From Deltaproteobacteria bacterium UBA6967 (lineage in GTDB: Bacteria > SAR324 > NAC60-12): 15,701 nt of DNA. Location: positions 1 to 15,701 of the forward strand of contig DJYX01000151.1 of NCBI GenBank assembly GCA_002450295.1, given 5' to 3'. The position numbers were made by a program, and so were the translations under genes. Of the stretch, positions 1 through 7,034 are shown piece after piece (within the stretch, counting starts at the first letter, position 1; every line of letters starts with the position of its first letter). Below the pieces are notes generated by a model, which did no database searches, was not told the DNA's origin, and saw nothing but the letters and a program-made list of their open reading frames with translations.

Positions 1-490
1 GATTGGAGAGTGGTTCGTCCATCAGAAAGACATTGGGTTCCCGAACAATGGCTCGAGCCAGAGCAACCCGTTGTCTTTGACCCCCAGATAGTTCGGCAGG
101 GCGTCGGTCCAGCAAGTCGTTGAGTTCGACCATGCCGGCAGCCTTTCGAACACGCTGATCCTGCTCTGCCTTCCGAACTTTTCTGACCTTGAGCGGAAAA
201 CAGATGTTGTCGTAGACATTCAGATTTGGATACAAACCGTAGTTCTGGAAGACCATCGACACATCCCGATCCTTGGGCTCCAAGTCGTTGACCCTTCTCC
301 CACCGATGAAAATTTCCCCCGAAGTCGGATCTTCTAACCCAGCGATCATCCTCATTGTGGTCGTTTTGCCACAACCTGAAGGTCCTAGCAGGACCAAGAA
401 TTCCCGGTCAGAGATCTCCAGCTCAAAATCCCTGACAGCAACAAAATCACCCCAGCGCTTCCAAATTTTTCGTAGTTCAAGATCAGCCAT
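1..490 (-). CDS. ABC transporter ATP-binding protein, CUT1/MalK-UgpC type (partial, C-terminus off the left edge)
   Basis: Cytoplasmic ATPase subunit that powers a carbohydrate-type ABC importer. Only the first 163 residues are in the window; the frame is open to the left edge. Visible in order: Walker [10 protein letters not shown] (36-44), Q-loop Gln82 in [10 protein letters not shown], signature LSGGQ (134-138), Walker B VFLMDEP (154-160). The H-loop and the C-terminal TOBE domain lie outside. It starts at ATG 490 inside the end of the upstream hydrolase gene; the 8-nt overlap ATGGCTGA suggests translational coupling. It aligns without gaps to the ATPase at 7035-8084 (119 of 163 identical by hand count), so the two are paralogues. 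It is the fourth gene of the leftward operon. It may be an alternative or second ATPase for the divergent importer, or belong to another importer whose genes continue to the left. Confidence 0.95.
   Translation of the reverse strand, partial: MADLELRKIWKRWGDFVAVRDFELEISDREFLVLLGPSGCGKTTTMRMIAGLEDPTSGEIFIGGRRVNDLEPKDRDVSMVFQNYGLYPNLNVYDNICFPLKVRKVRKAEQDQRVRKAAGMVELNDLLDRRPAELSGGQRQRVALARAIVREPNVFLMDEPLSN
227..256 (-). repeat. 30-bp inverted repeat, left copy (inside the partial ATPase gene)
   Basis: The reverse complement of this stretch is identical to 7269-7298. It covers the codons for [10 protein letters not shown] around the Q-loop of both paralogous ATPases. The copies are in opposite orientation about 7 kb apart. 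The similarity comes from gene duplication or conversion, not from a mobile element. Confidence 0.9.
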
Positions 491-1412
491 GAGACTTGCC
501 TATGTCCAGACGATAAAACTTCGCAGCTGAGCGCCAAGCTATATCATCTTGCTCATCTTTAGAAAGGGAAGCTAACCAAGTCTGAAGTTGCTTTACACAA
601 TGTCCATAACTCTGCATCAGTCGATCAACAGGAAAGTTGCTCCCCCACATCAAGCGCCCTGCTCCAAAAGTTTGATATAACTTTTGAAAAATTCTTTCTG
701 TATTTTCAGCATCCCAATCCTTGGTATACATCCCAAAGCCTGAAAGTTTGACATGCACGTTCTCGAGTTGAGAAAGCTGTTCTACACCAACTCCCCAAAG
801 TTCAAGACCTTGATCAGTTTGGTCATAAGGACAACCGGCATGATCGATCACGACTTTTGTTTCCGGATGCTTTCCCAAAAACTGAGCAGCACCTTCCATT
901 TGTTCAGGATAGAGTTGCAGATCGAAACTCAGATTAAATTCCTTCAAAAGGGAAAACCCATTTTGCCAGGCAGATTTTTCAAGTAGATCGTCTAAGGTGA
1001 AAGAAAGATCCGGGCGGTCAGCCAGTTTTCCGATGATTTGACGAACACCACGGAATCGAGGAGATTGGGCATGTCCTTCCAAAACTTTGGGTAAATCAGG
1101 ACTTGCCAAGTCAGCGAATCCAACAATTGCGGAAGGGATAGTGGATTTGAGGCTCTCCAACCAAAGAGTTTCAGCTACCGGATCTGGCAGCGCTCCATCC
1201 GCCTGAACATGCACGGTCGAAATCAACTCAACGTCTTCAGCTTGTCCAGCATCGTCGAGGTAATCTTTAGGAAGATAATTTCGTTGAATCGCCGTGGGAT
1301 CGCCGAATGGCTTTGGTTGGCCAAGCTGGCGCAGCCACCCATAAGGCAACGCCTGTGGTTCCCAGAGATGGTGGTGAGCGTCAATGAGTTTCATTGTTGA
1401 ATGCTCAGACAT
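483..1412 (-). CDS. amidohydrolase family 2 metal-dependent hydrolase, sugar-lactonase-like (COG3618 type)
   Basis: A 309-residue TIM-barrel hydrolase related to L-fuconolactonase and L-rhamnono-lactonase, enzymes that open sugar lactones after the sugar is oxidised. The N-terminus has the metal-ligand motif DAHHHLW (11-17). Mid-protein is VVIDHAGCP, and near residues 256-263 is WGSNFPVD, the position where the lactonases usually have GSDWP. The Asn259 in place of Asp is seen in part of this family, from memory, and may mark a different metal dependence or substrate. Length is typical. The start at ATG 1412 overlaps the LacI-family stop by 8 nt (ATGTCTGA), and the stop overlaps the next ATPase start, so it is an internal operon gene. 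ATG 1394 (residue 7) is a possible alternative start. The exact substrate cannot be read from the sequence; a lactone or other hydrolysable product of the imported compound is the natural guess. Confidence 0.9.
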   Translation of the reverse strand: MSEHSTMKLIDAHHHLWEPQALPYGWLRQLGQPKPFGDPTAIQRNYLPKDYLDDAGQAEDVELISTVHVQADGALPDPVAETLWLESLKSTIPSAIVGFADLASPDLPKVLEGHAQSPRFRGVRQIIGKLADRPDLSFTLDDLLEKSAWQNGFSLLKEFNLSFDLQLYPEQMEGAAQFLGKHPETKVVIDHAGCPYDQTDQGLELWGVGVEQLSQLENVHVKLSGFGMYTKDWDAENTERIFQKLYQTFGAGRLMWGSNFPVDRLMQSYGHCVKQLQTWLASLSKDEQDDIAWRSAAKFYRLDIGKSHG

Positions 1413-2466
1413 TTCTGGTTTCAGAAGTTGAAATTACCCAACCAGATGAAAGTCCTGAGGGTAACTTTGCTGAAGAACGGACAACTAAATCTCCAGCAAC
1501 TAACTCTTGCTTTGGGGCCATGTTGTCTTGGTTTATGCGATCAAGAAGATCATTGACTGCGGAATCGATCATTCTTTCAATGGGTTGCCGAATGGTAGTT
1601 AGATTGTAGCTGGGCCAGGCGGCCATTGGAATATCATCAAAACCAATAACGGATACATCTTCAGGCACTCTTTTCTGCTCGGCATGGCAAAGCGCATCCA
1701 AAACCCCGATTGCCATGATGTCATTAGCGCAAAAAACTGCGTCAGGTGATTTTGGAAGGTTCATTAATCTTCTAGCTGCGTCAAATGCACCATGATAGCT
1801 GAAATTCCCCATTTCGATATAGGGTTCCAGTCCATGTTTTTTCAATTCTTCTCTGAATCCTCTTTCCCGCTCAAGACTTGTGGATGTGTCATGACTCCCT
1901 GCTACGAAAGCTACTTGATGATGTCCAGATTTCATTAAAAGCCTTGCGGCCATTCGGCCCCCCTCAATATTGTCGCAACAAAAAGAGCTTGCATGGGCAT
2001 CTGGAACAGAACGATTGAACAACGTTACTGGAACACCCAAGCGTGCGCATTCATGAGCCATTGCGGAACTGAGTGTTGCCGCTGTGAGAAGAATTCCATC
2101 AACACGATATTCCAGAAGTTGGGGGAGGATGTCGTCCAAGTTTTGATCACGTGTGACAACAAAGAGCATGACTCGTTGCCCCCTTTGTTGGAATTGGCGA
2201 CTAAGGGCATCCAAGACTTCCGGGTAGAAGGGATTTGTAGTCACATTAGCGATCACGATCCCGATAATCTTAGAGCGCTTGGTACTTAGACTTCTTGCGA
2301 TCGCATTCGGTTGATAGCCAAGCTTCCTGGCAGCCTGCAGAACCTTTCTTCTGGTACTCTCGGCGATGCTTGCCCCAGGGGTGAATGCTCTTGAAACAGC
2401 TGACTGAGAGACCCCGGCTAATTTTGCCACTTGTGTGGAGGTTGCGTTCACTTTTCGTTCAGCCAC
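1405..2466 (-). CDS. LacI-family transcriptional regulator
   Basis: A 353-residue DNA-binding regulator. The helix-turn-helix covers about residues 11-30 (QVAKLAGVSQSAVSRAF), followed by the hinge helix NAIARSLSTKRS (54-65) with the usual leucine (Leu60) that inserts in the minor groove. The rest is a periplasmic-binding-protein-like effector domain with motifs such as IGIVIANVTTNPFY and VSVIGFDDIPMA. The predicted start is GTG 2466; a second in-frame GTG lies five codons further in. It begins 22 bp after the dehydrogenase stop and overlaps the hydrolase start, so it is transcribed within the operon it probably controls. Recognition positions corresponding to LacI Tyr17-Gln18 are Gln-Ser here. 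A perfect palindrome and a matching half-site in the divergent region upstream are its likely operators. The effector is probably the imported compound or a product of it (inference). Confidence 0.96.
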   Translation of the reverse strand: MAERKVNATSTQVAKLAGVSQSAVSRAFTPGASIAESTRRKVLQAARKLGYQPNAIARSLSTKRSKIIGIVIANVTTNPFYPEVLDALSRQFQQRGQRVMLFVVTRDQNLDDILPQLLEYRVDGILLTAATLSSAMAHECARLGVPVTLFNRSVPDAHASSFCCDNIEGGRMAARLLMKSGHHQVAFVAGSHDTSTSLERERGFREELKKHGLEPYIEMGNFSYHGAFDAARRLMNLPKSPDAVFCANDIMAIGVLDALCHAEQKRVPEDVSVIGFDDIPMAAWPSYNLTTIRQPIERMIDSAVNDLLDRINQDNMAPKQELVAGDLVVRSSAKLPSGLSSGWVISTSETRNV

Positions 2467-2488
2467 AGATCACGCCGTAAAGTTGGTT

Positions 2489-3766
2489 TCACTGCTTGTA
2501 GCGCCGAACACGAATGTCTGCTTGTTCCTTATGGCCCGCAAAGTTTTCAAGAGCACAGAGTCTCGAGCAGTATTCACCAATTAGAGTACTCGCTTCAGGT
2601 GTCTTCACCCACTGGTAGGTGCAGGTCTTGAGGAATTTACCAACCCACAATCCTCCAGTGTAACGAGCTGCCTTGTTTGTTGGGAGTGTGTGGTTCGTTC
2701 CGATAACTTTATCTCCGTAGGCGACATTCGTTTTCTTGCCAAGGAATAAAGCTCCGTAGTTGGTCATCCTTTCCAAGAAAAAGTTGGGATCCCTTGTCAT
2801 CACTTGAACGTGTTCAGAAGCAATTTCATCGGCTTTAGTGACCATTTCATCGTAACTTTCACAGACAATTACTTGTCCAAAATCCCGCCAAGCTTGTCCA
2901 GCAATTTCGCCAGTTGGAAGAATCTTTAGCTGTCGTTCGACTTCTTCCATGGTCTCTCTGGCGAGTTTCTCAGAATTGGTGAGAAGGATTGCTGGCGAGT
3001 TTAGACCATGCTCAGCTTGGCCAAGCAGGTCCGCAGCACAAAGCTCCCCATCACAACTTTCATCAACAATGATGAGTGTTTCTGTGGGACCAGCGAAAAG
3101 ATCGATGCCGACTCTACCATAAAGTTGCCTCTTCGCTTCTGCCACAAAGGCATTTCCAGGCCCCACTAACATATCAACGGCTTTTATCGATTCTGTTCCC
3201 AAAGCCATGGACCCCACTGCCTGCACTCCCCCAAGACAATAAATTTCATCAGCTCCACCGAGGTGCATTGCAGCAATGATTGCTGGATGTGGGCGGCCCT
3301 CAAAGGGAGGTGCACATGCAATAATTCTCGGAACTCCCGCAACTTTTGCTGTGACCACGCTCATGTGAGCCGAGGCCACCATTGGATATTTCCCACCAGG
3401 CACATAACAGCCGACGCTGTTTACCGGGAGGTTTTTATGGCCAAGAATAACGCCTGGGAGCGTTTCGACTTCTACATCTTGTAAAGCTGAGCGCTGAATC
3501 TGGGCAAAATTACGAATCTGTGTCTGGGCAAAGCGAATATCATCTAAGGTAGATTTAGGTACCTCCCCTAAAGCAGCTTGAATTTCATCTGGACTAAGTC
3601 GGAAGTTTGGAAGAGTCCATCCATCAAATTTCTGAGCCAGTTCCCGAACAGCAGCGTCCCCGCGCAACTCTATCTCTGCAAGGATCTGTTCTACAGTCTG
3701 GCGAACTTTTGATTGATCAGCCTTCGCATCTGCTGCACTTCTCCCTTCTTTCAGATACTGAATCAT
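2489..3766 (-). CDS. histidinol dehydrogenase family NAD-dependent oxidoreductase, probably catabolic (HpsN-like)
   Basis: A 425-residue protein of the HisD fold, which oxidises an alcohol in two NAD-dependent steps to a carboxylate using a zinc site. All key HisD positions are present with matching spacing: Gln250 and His253 (GQAEHG), Glu318-His319 (SEHV), Asp352 and His359 ([13 protein letters not shown]), Glu407 and His412. These correspond to E. coli HisD Q259, H262, E326, H327, D360, H367, E414 and H419. The gene lies with a LacI regulator, a lactonase-like hydrolase and a sugar-type importer, with no other his genes, so histidine synthesis is unlikely. After the NHTLPT motif it reads [15 protein letters not shown], which from memory resembles sulfopropanediol dehydrogenase HpsN more than HisD. 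It heads the leftward operon. ATG 3766 is preceded by AGAGGA with 5-nt spacing. Family is certain; the substrate (polyol, sulfonate diol or sugar alcohol) is open. Confidence 0.92.
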   Translation of the reverse strand: MIQYLKEGRSAADAKADQSKVRQTVEQILAEIELRGDAAVRELAQKFDGWTLPNFRLSPDEIQAALGEVPKSTLDDIRFAQTQIRNFAQIQRSALQDVEVETLPGVILGHKNLPVNSVGCYVPGGKYPMVASAHMSVVTAKVAGVPRIIACAPPFEGRPHPAIIAAMHLGGADEIYCLGGVQAVGSMALGTESIKAVDMLVGPGNAFVAEAKRQLYGRVGIDLFAGPTETLIIVDESCDGELCAADLLGQAEHGLNSPAILLTNSEKLARETMEEVERQLKILPTGEIAGQAWRDFGQVIVCESYDEMVTKADEIASEHVQVMTRDPNFFLERMTNYGALFLGKKTNVAYGDKVIGTNHTLPTNKAARYTGGLWVGKFLKTCTYQWVKTPEASTLIGEYCSRLCALENFAGHKEQADIRVRRYKQ

Positions 3767-3771
3767 CGTAA

Positions 3772-3777
3772 TCCTCT
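3772..3777 (-). promoter_or_regulatory. Shine-Dalgarno site of the HisD-family gene
   Basis: AGAGGA on the minus strand, 5 nt before ATG 3766. It is one of the clearer ribosome-binding sites in the window and fixes the start of the first gene of the leftward operon. Confidence 0.7.
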
Positions 3778-3796
3778 ACACTTAGATTTAAATTGC

Positions 3797-3812
3797 TTGC
3801 ATAGCTATGCAA
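3797..3812. promoter_or_regulatory. perfect 16-bp palindrome, candidate LacI-family operator O1
   Basis: TTGCATAGCTATGCAA is perfectly self-complementary. Size, symmetry and the central GC step fit LacI-family operators (compare the symmetric lac operator, which also has GC at its centre). It ends 30 bp before the dehydrogenase start and lies between two divergent operons, one of which encodes a LacI-family protein. AT-rich inverted arms (TTAAATT at 3788-3794 and AATTTAA at 3812-3818) flank it slightly off-register. That this regulator binds here is inference. Confidence 0.65.
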
Positions 3813-3890
3813 ATTTAAGTTGTACGAATAAAAGCTTAATCAACCCAAAAATCAAGCACAGAAAAAATCGCTTGACCTTCAAGCCGGAGA

Positions 3891-3918
3891 TTGGCAGTAG
3901 TGTGCATGTTTGCATAGG
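3891..3918 (+). promoter_or_regulatory. possible sigma-70 promoter for the ABC importer operon
   Basis: TTGGCA at 3891-3896 matches the -35 consensus at five of six positions. A weak -10, CATAGG at 3913-3918, follows after 16 bp. If real, the -10 lies inside the second operator-like site (3910-3925), a classic repressor arrangement. An alternative -35, TTGACC at 3872-3877, has no good -10 partner. The -10 match is poor, so confidence is low. Confidence 0.3.
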
Positions 3919-3925
3919 CATTCAT
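3910..3925. promoter_or_regulatory. second operator-like site (exact half-site of O1), candidate O2
   Basis: TTGCATAGGCATTCAT: the first 8 bases equal the left half of the palindrome at 3797-3812; the second half matches at four of eight positions. The centre-to-centre distance is 113 bp. It ends 34 bp before the binding-protein ATG, mirroring the position of O1 before the dehydrogenase, so one repressor could control both operons, possibly by looping. The degenerate half keeps this tentative. Confidence 0.45.
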
Positions 3926-3949
3926 CATTTTTTGTTTTCATAAATTTTT

Positions 3950-3953
3950 GGAG
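3950..3953 (+). promoter_or_regulatory. Shine-Dalgarno site deciding the binding-protein start
   Basis: GGAG lies 6 nt before ATG 3960. An in-frame TTG at 3948 would overlap this site, so the ATG four codons downstream is the better start. It also leaves a normal short signal peptide. Confidence 0.75.
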
Positions 3954-3959
3954 TTGAAA

Positions 3960-5276
3960 ATGTGGAAAACCTTTTGTGCCCTCTTGTGTGGCTCCTTAAT
4001 GGCTTCAAGCGTGTTTGCGGCTGAAAATATTCTTCCTTATGGTCTTAAATCTGGAAAACCTTACGCTGGTACAAATTTAAATATTCTTTCGGTTGTCACT
4101 CCACAGTTTAAAGCCTACGAGTTGCGGGATGAAGAGTTTGAAAGCCTGACAGGCATTACTGTTAATTGGACTCATATCCCATTCGTCTCCCTTCAGGAGA
4201 AGGTAGCAAGTGTCGGAGTAGCTGCTGATGGTAATTTTGATGTGGTGAACTATTTAGATTCCTGGGGGCCTGCAAATGCTTATTGGCTTCAACCAATCGA
4301 TGGATGGTTAAAGCAAGATGGCATAAGCATGGATCGCTATCCTGAAGCATTTAAAAAGAGTGCAATGTTTCAGGGAGAAACCTTAGGGTTCCCATTGCGT
4401 GCCCATCCCCAGTTAATGTTCTATCGCAAAGATCTGTTCGATAAGCATGGACTGAGTGAGCCAAAGACTTGGGCTGACGTCGTCAGCGCAGGGAAAATGA
4501 TCAAGGAGAAAGAGGGAATTGGGGGACTCGCCTGTTACTATGGGGCTGATGGCAACAGACAAAACCTGTTTATTTGGCTGAACTACCTCTGGGCAGCAGG
4601 AGGAGATGTTTTTGACAGTCAAATGAAACCCGCTTGGACAACTGCAGCAGCGATTCAAGCAACCAAAGACTACATCGAAATGCATACCTCTGACGATATC
4701 TGTGGGGAGGGTGCTGTTTCGAATGTGGAACAGGATGCAAGGATCCAATTTTCGCAAGGGAAAGCAGCTATGATCCCAGTTTGGTGGTGGGCTTATAGTG
4801 GATTCTACAACCCCAATCAGTCTACTTTGTCGAAGGAGCAGGTTGCTTTCATAGGGATGCCTTCCTACAAGGGGGAAACGGTAACTTACGCGATCAGCAT
4901 GCCTTTCAGTATTTCGAAGCATTCAAAGAACCAGGAGGCAAGCTGGGAGTTCTTGAAGTGGCTCTCTAATCCAGAGCTTGACCGAAGAAATGCCATTGAA
5001 CGAGAGGTCGCGGGTGAGGCAATCGTGAACAATGTCGTTACCCACAAGCAGAGCCTTGTAGATCCTGAGGTAAATGCTGCGAATGACAACATTCAGCAAG
5101 CCGCCGCTCTGAGTCTTGCGAATTCTGACATCATGCCTCAGATCCCTGAATGGCCTGAAATTGGAGACTTGCTTTCGAATGCGATTCAAAAAGCCTCCAC
5201 GGGGGGTAATGTCGAGGAATTGATGGCAGAAGCAGGCCAGCGAGCAGAACGTATTCTACGAAGAGCTGGTTACTGA
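3960..5276 (+). CDS. extracellular solute-binding protein, family 1 (CUT1 carbohydrate type)
   Basis: Periplasmic binding protein that captures the substrate and delivers it to the permeases encoded directly downstream. It is 438 residues from ATG 3960, typical for CUT1 receptors. The N-terminus is a Sec signal peptide with a short basic region (MWKTF), a hydrophobic core and a probable cleavage site VFA|AE after residue 20. The mature N-terminal region contains the family pattern EFESLTGITVNW. An aromatic-rich stretch PVWWWAYSGF (about residues 274-283) is the kind of surface that stacks on sugar rings. It is the first gene of the rightward operon, 12 bp before the next gene. It probably recognises a sugar, polyol or related compound; the ligand cannot be deduced. 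Candidate operator O2 lies just upstream. Confidence 0.95.
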   Translation: MWKTFCALLCGSLMASSVFAAENILPYGLKSGKPYAGTNLNILSVVTPQFKAYELRDEEFESLTGITVNWTHIPFVSLQEKVASVGVAADGNFDVVNYLDSWGPANAYWLQPIDGWLKQDGISMDRYPEAFKKSAMFQGETLGFPLRAHPQLMFYRKDLFDKHGLSEPKTWADVVSAGKMIKEKEGIGGLACYYGADGNRQNLFIWLNYLWAAGGDVFDSQMKPAWTTAAAIQATKDYIEMHTSDDICGEGAVSNVEQDARIQFSQGKAAMIPVWWWAYSGFYNPNQSTLSKEQVAFIGMPSYKGETVTYAISMPFSISKHSKNQEASWEFLKWLSNPELDRRNAIEREVAGEAIVNNVVTHKQSLVDPEVNAANDNIQQAAALSLANSDIMPQIPEWPEIGDLLSNAIQKASTGGNVEELMAEAGQRAERILRRAGY

Positions 5277-5288
5277 TTCGGTCTGAAA

Positions 5289-6194
5289 ATGCGTGACCGA
5301 CACCTTAAATACCTATTCGTTTTACCGGCATTGGTGTTGGTGTTGGTTACGTCCTTTTGGCCGTTGCTCCAATCATTCTGGCTCAGCTTTCGAGAATGGA
5401 AACTCAGTCGAGCTCGTGAGTCGAGACCTCTCTGGGAACCAGAATTTGATGGCTGGGAAACCTGGCCCTACCTCTTAGAGAATTACCAGCGAGCCCTAGA
5501 AGATGACCTACTCTGGAATTCCGTGCAGGTCACAACCACTTTTATGTTCGCTTCAGTAATTGTGTCTGTCGGTTTGGCTTTGGGGTTGGCTCTTCTGCTT
5601 GCTCCAGGAGGCAAGTTCAGATTGACTGTGAGGACACTGCTCATTCTTCCATTTGCCATGAGTCCTGCGCTGATTGGAATTTCTTGGCGGTTCATGTTCC
5701 AACCTGATTTTGGCTTGTTTCAGGCTGTCTTTGGTGCCGTAGTGCCGGGTCTGGCAGATGTGGATTGGCTTGGAGACCCTACCTTCGCTCTGATTGCAAT
5801 TATTGGTAGTGACGTTTGGCATTGGACACCCTATTTGACGCTTGTATTCATAGGAGGGTTGGCTAACGTGCCCCGGGACGCACAAGAAGCGGCAATGATT
5901 GATGGAGCTTCCAGTTGGAGAGTATTTGTAGATGTTACTTTGCCAGCTCTGATACCCGTTCTGGCAGTGGGGATTATTCTGAAGAGTATTTTCTCCCTGA
6001 AGATGTTTGATCAGGTCTACATGTTGACTAATGGAGGGCCAGGTAATGCCACCCAAACTCTGGCTCATTACATCTATTTCCACGGGTTCAAGTATTATGA
6101 TATGGGCTATGCCTCAGCAGTTTCCTATCTTTTGGTGATTCCAATGCTAGGGTTGACCTGGCTTTACATGAAACTTGTTTTCCTGAAACGCTGA
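5289..6194 (+). CDS. ABC transporter permease, MalF/UgpA type
   Basis: Inner-membrane permease subunit, 301 residues. The first membrane segment starts near residue 9 (YLFVLPALVLVLVTSFWP), followed by a periplasmic stretch and further hydrophobic segments, about six in all. The cytoplasmic EAA loop that docks to the ATPase is clear: E200-A-A with Gly206 and LP at 218-219 (QEAAMIDGASSW...TLPAL). It lies between the binding protein and the second permease; its stop TGA overlaps the next ATG by one base (TGATG), indicating coupled translation. Length and order match the first permease of CUT1 systems. Confidence 0.96.
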   Translation: MRDRHLKYLFVLPALVLVLVTSFWPLLQSFWLSFREWKLSRARESRPLWEPEFDGWETWPYLLENYQRALEDDLLWNSVQVTTTFMFASVIVSVGLALGLALLLAPGGKFRLTVRTLLILPFAMSPALIGISWRFMFQPDFGLFQAVFGAVVPGLADVDWLGDPTFALIAIIGSDVWHWTPYLTLVFIGGLANVPRDAQEAAMIDGASSWRVFVDVTLPALIPVLAVGIILKSIFSLKMFDQVYMLTNGGPGNATQTLAHYIYFHGFKYYDMGYASAVSYLLVIPMLGLTWLYMKLVFLKR

Positions 6195-7021
6195 TGGGCA
6201 ACTCAATTAGAAAACAAGTAGCGGATCTTTTTCAATTTGCGCTAATTCTTTGCGCAGCGGTAGTTATCCTCGTTCCAATTTATTGGATTGCCTCCGGGGC
6301 TTTCAAACAACAAGTTGATGTTTTCCAACTCAAGCTTCTCTTCACTCCAACACTTGCCAACTTCAACGAAATTTTCCGTTCCCCATACAATCTCCACGAA
6401 AAACTTCTCAACTCCACACTAGTTGCCGGAACAACCGTTATTGTTGCCATTCCAATGGCAACAATGGCAGCTTACAGCTTCTCAAGATTTCGGCTGAGAT
6501 TCGAGCGCACGATGTTCCTGATGATCTTATCTACTCAGTTTGTACCAGCTGTCGTGATTGTGCTTCCCTACTTTCTTCTGTTTAGAGATTTGGGTTTGCT
6601 GGATACAAGGCTTGCCTTAGTCCTAGTTAATTTGTCGTTGATCCTCCCCTTTGCTATTTGGATGATCAAAGGATTCATTGATGGCATCCCTTTGGATACT
6701 GAGGAAGCTGCCCTAGTTGATGGTTCGAGTCGACTTCAGGTGATTTGGAATATTGTTTTGCCCATGGCTTTGCCTGGAATCTTAACGGCAGCAATTTTCT
6801 GTTTCATTCTGGCTTGGAATGAATTTCTTTTCGCTGTGATCATTACTAATAGTAAGGCGGTTACGATGCCGGTGGGCTTATCACTTTTTCACGCTGAGGA
6901 GGGCGTCCTGTGGCATCTCATTTCTGCGGCTGGCATTCTAATCATGCTGCCAATGTTTGGGTTGGCAATGATCATCCAGAAACATTTTGTCCAAGGTATG
7001 ACCCTTGGCGCAGTGAGATAA
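6194..7021 (+). CDS. ABC transporter permease, MalG/UgpE type
   Basis: Second inner-membrane permease, 275 residues, which pairs with the preceding permease to form the channel. It has about six hydrophobic segments, the first being LFQFALILCAAVVILVPIYW (about 13-32). The EAA motif is E171-A-A with Gly177 (EEAALVDGSSR...VLPMALPG). The start codon shares one base with the previous stop. The ATPase follows after 13 bp. Length and C-terminal motif are typical of MalG-type subunits. Confidence 0.96.
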   Translation: MGNSIRKQVADLFQFALILCAAVVILVPIYWIASGAFKQQVDVFQLKLLFTPTLANFNEIFRSPYNLHEKLLNSTLVAGTTVIVAIPMATMAAYSFSRFRLRFERTMFLMILSTQFVPAVVIVLPYFLLFRDLGLLDTRLALVLVNLSLILPFAIWMIKGFIDGIPLDTEEAALVDGSSRLQVIWNIVLPMALPGILTAAIFCFILAWNEFLFAVIITNSKAVTMPVGLSLFHAEEGVLWHLISAAGILIMLPMFGLAMIIQKHFVQGMTLGAVR

Positions 7022-7034
7022 GTAGGACTTACTG

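Noticed and set aside
2489..3766. Calling the HisD-family gene a histidine-biosynthesis hisD
   Set aside because: No other his genes are present, the neighbours are transport and catabolic genes, and the C-terminal motif is unlike classical HisD, although the catalytic residues alone would allow it.
3948..3959. TTG start giving a binding protein four residues longer
   Set aside because: The TTG overlaps the GGAG ribosome-binding site that correctly serves ATG 3960, and the extra residues spoil the compact basic start of the signal peptide.
4413..4922. 169-codon minus-strand open frame inside the binding-protein gene
   Set aside because: It is antisense to a clearly conserved gene, has no recognisable motifs and a composition typical of shadow frames.
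5553..6083. 176-codon minus-strand open frame inside the first permease gene
   Set aside because: Antisense shadow of the permease. The sequence is Gln/His/Ser-rich with no domain.
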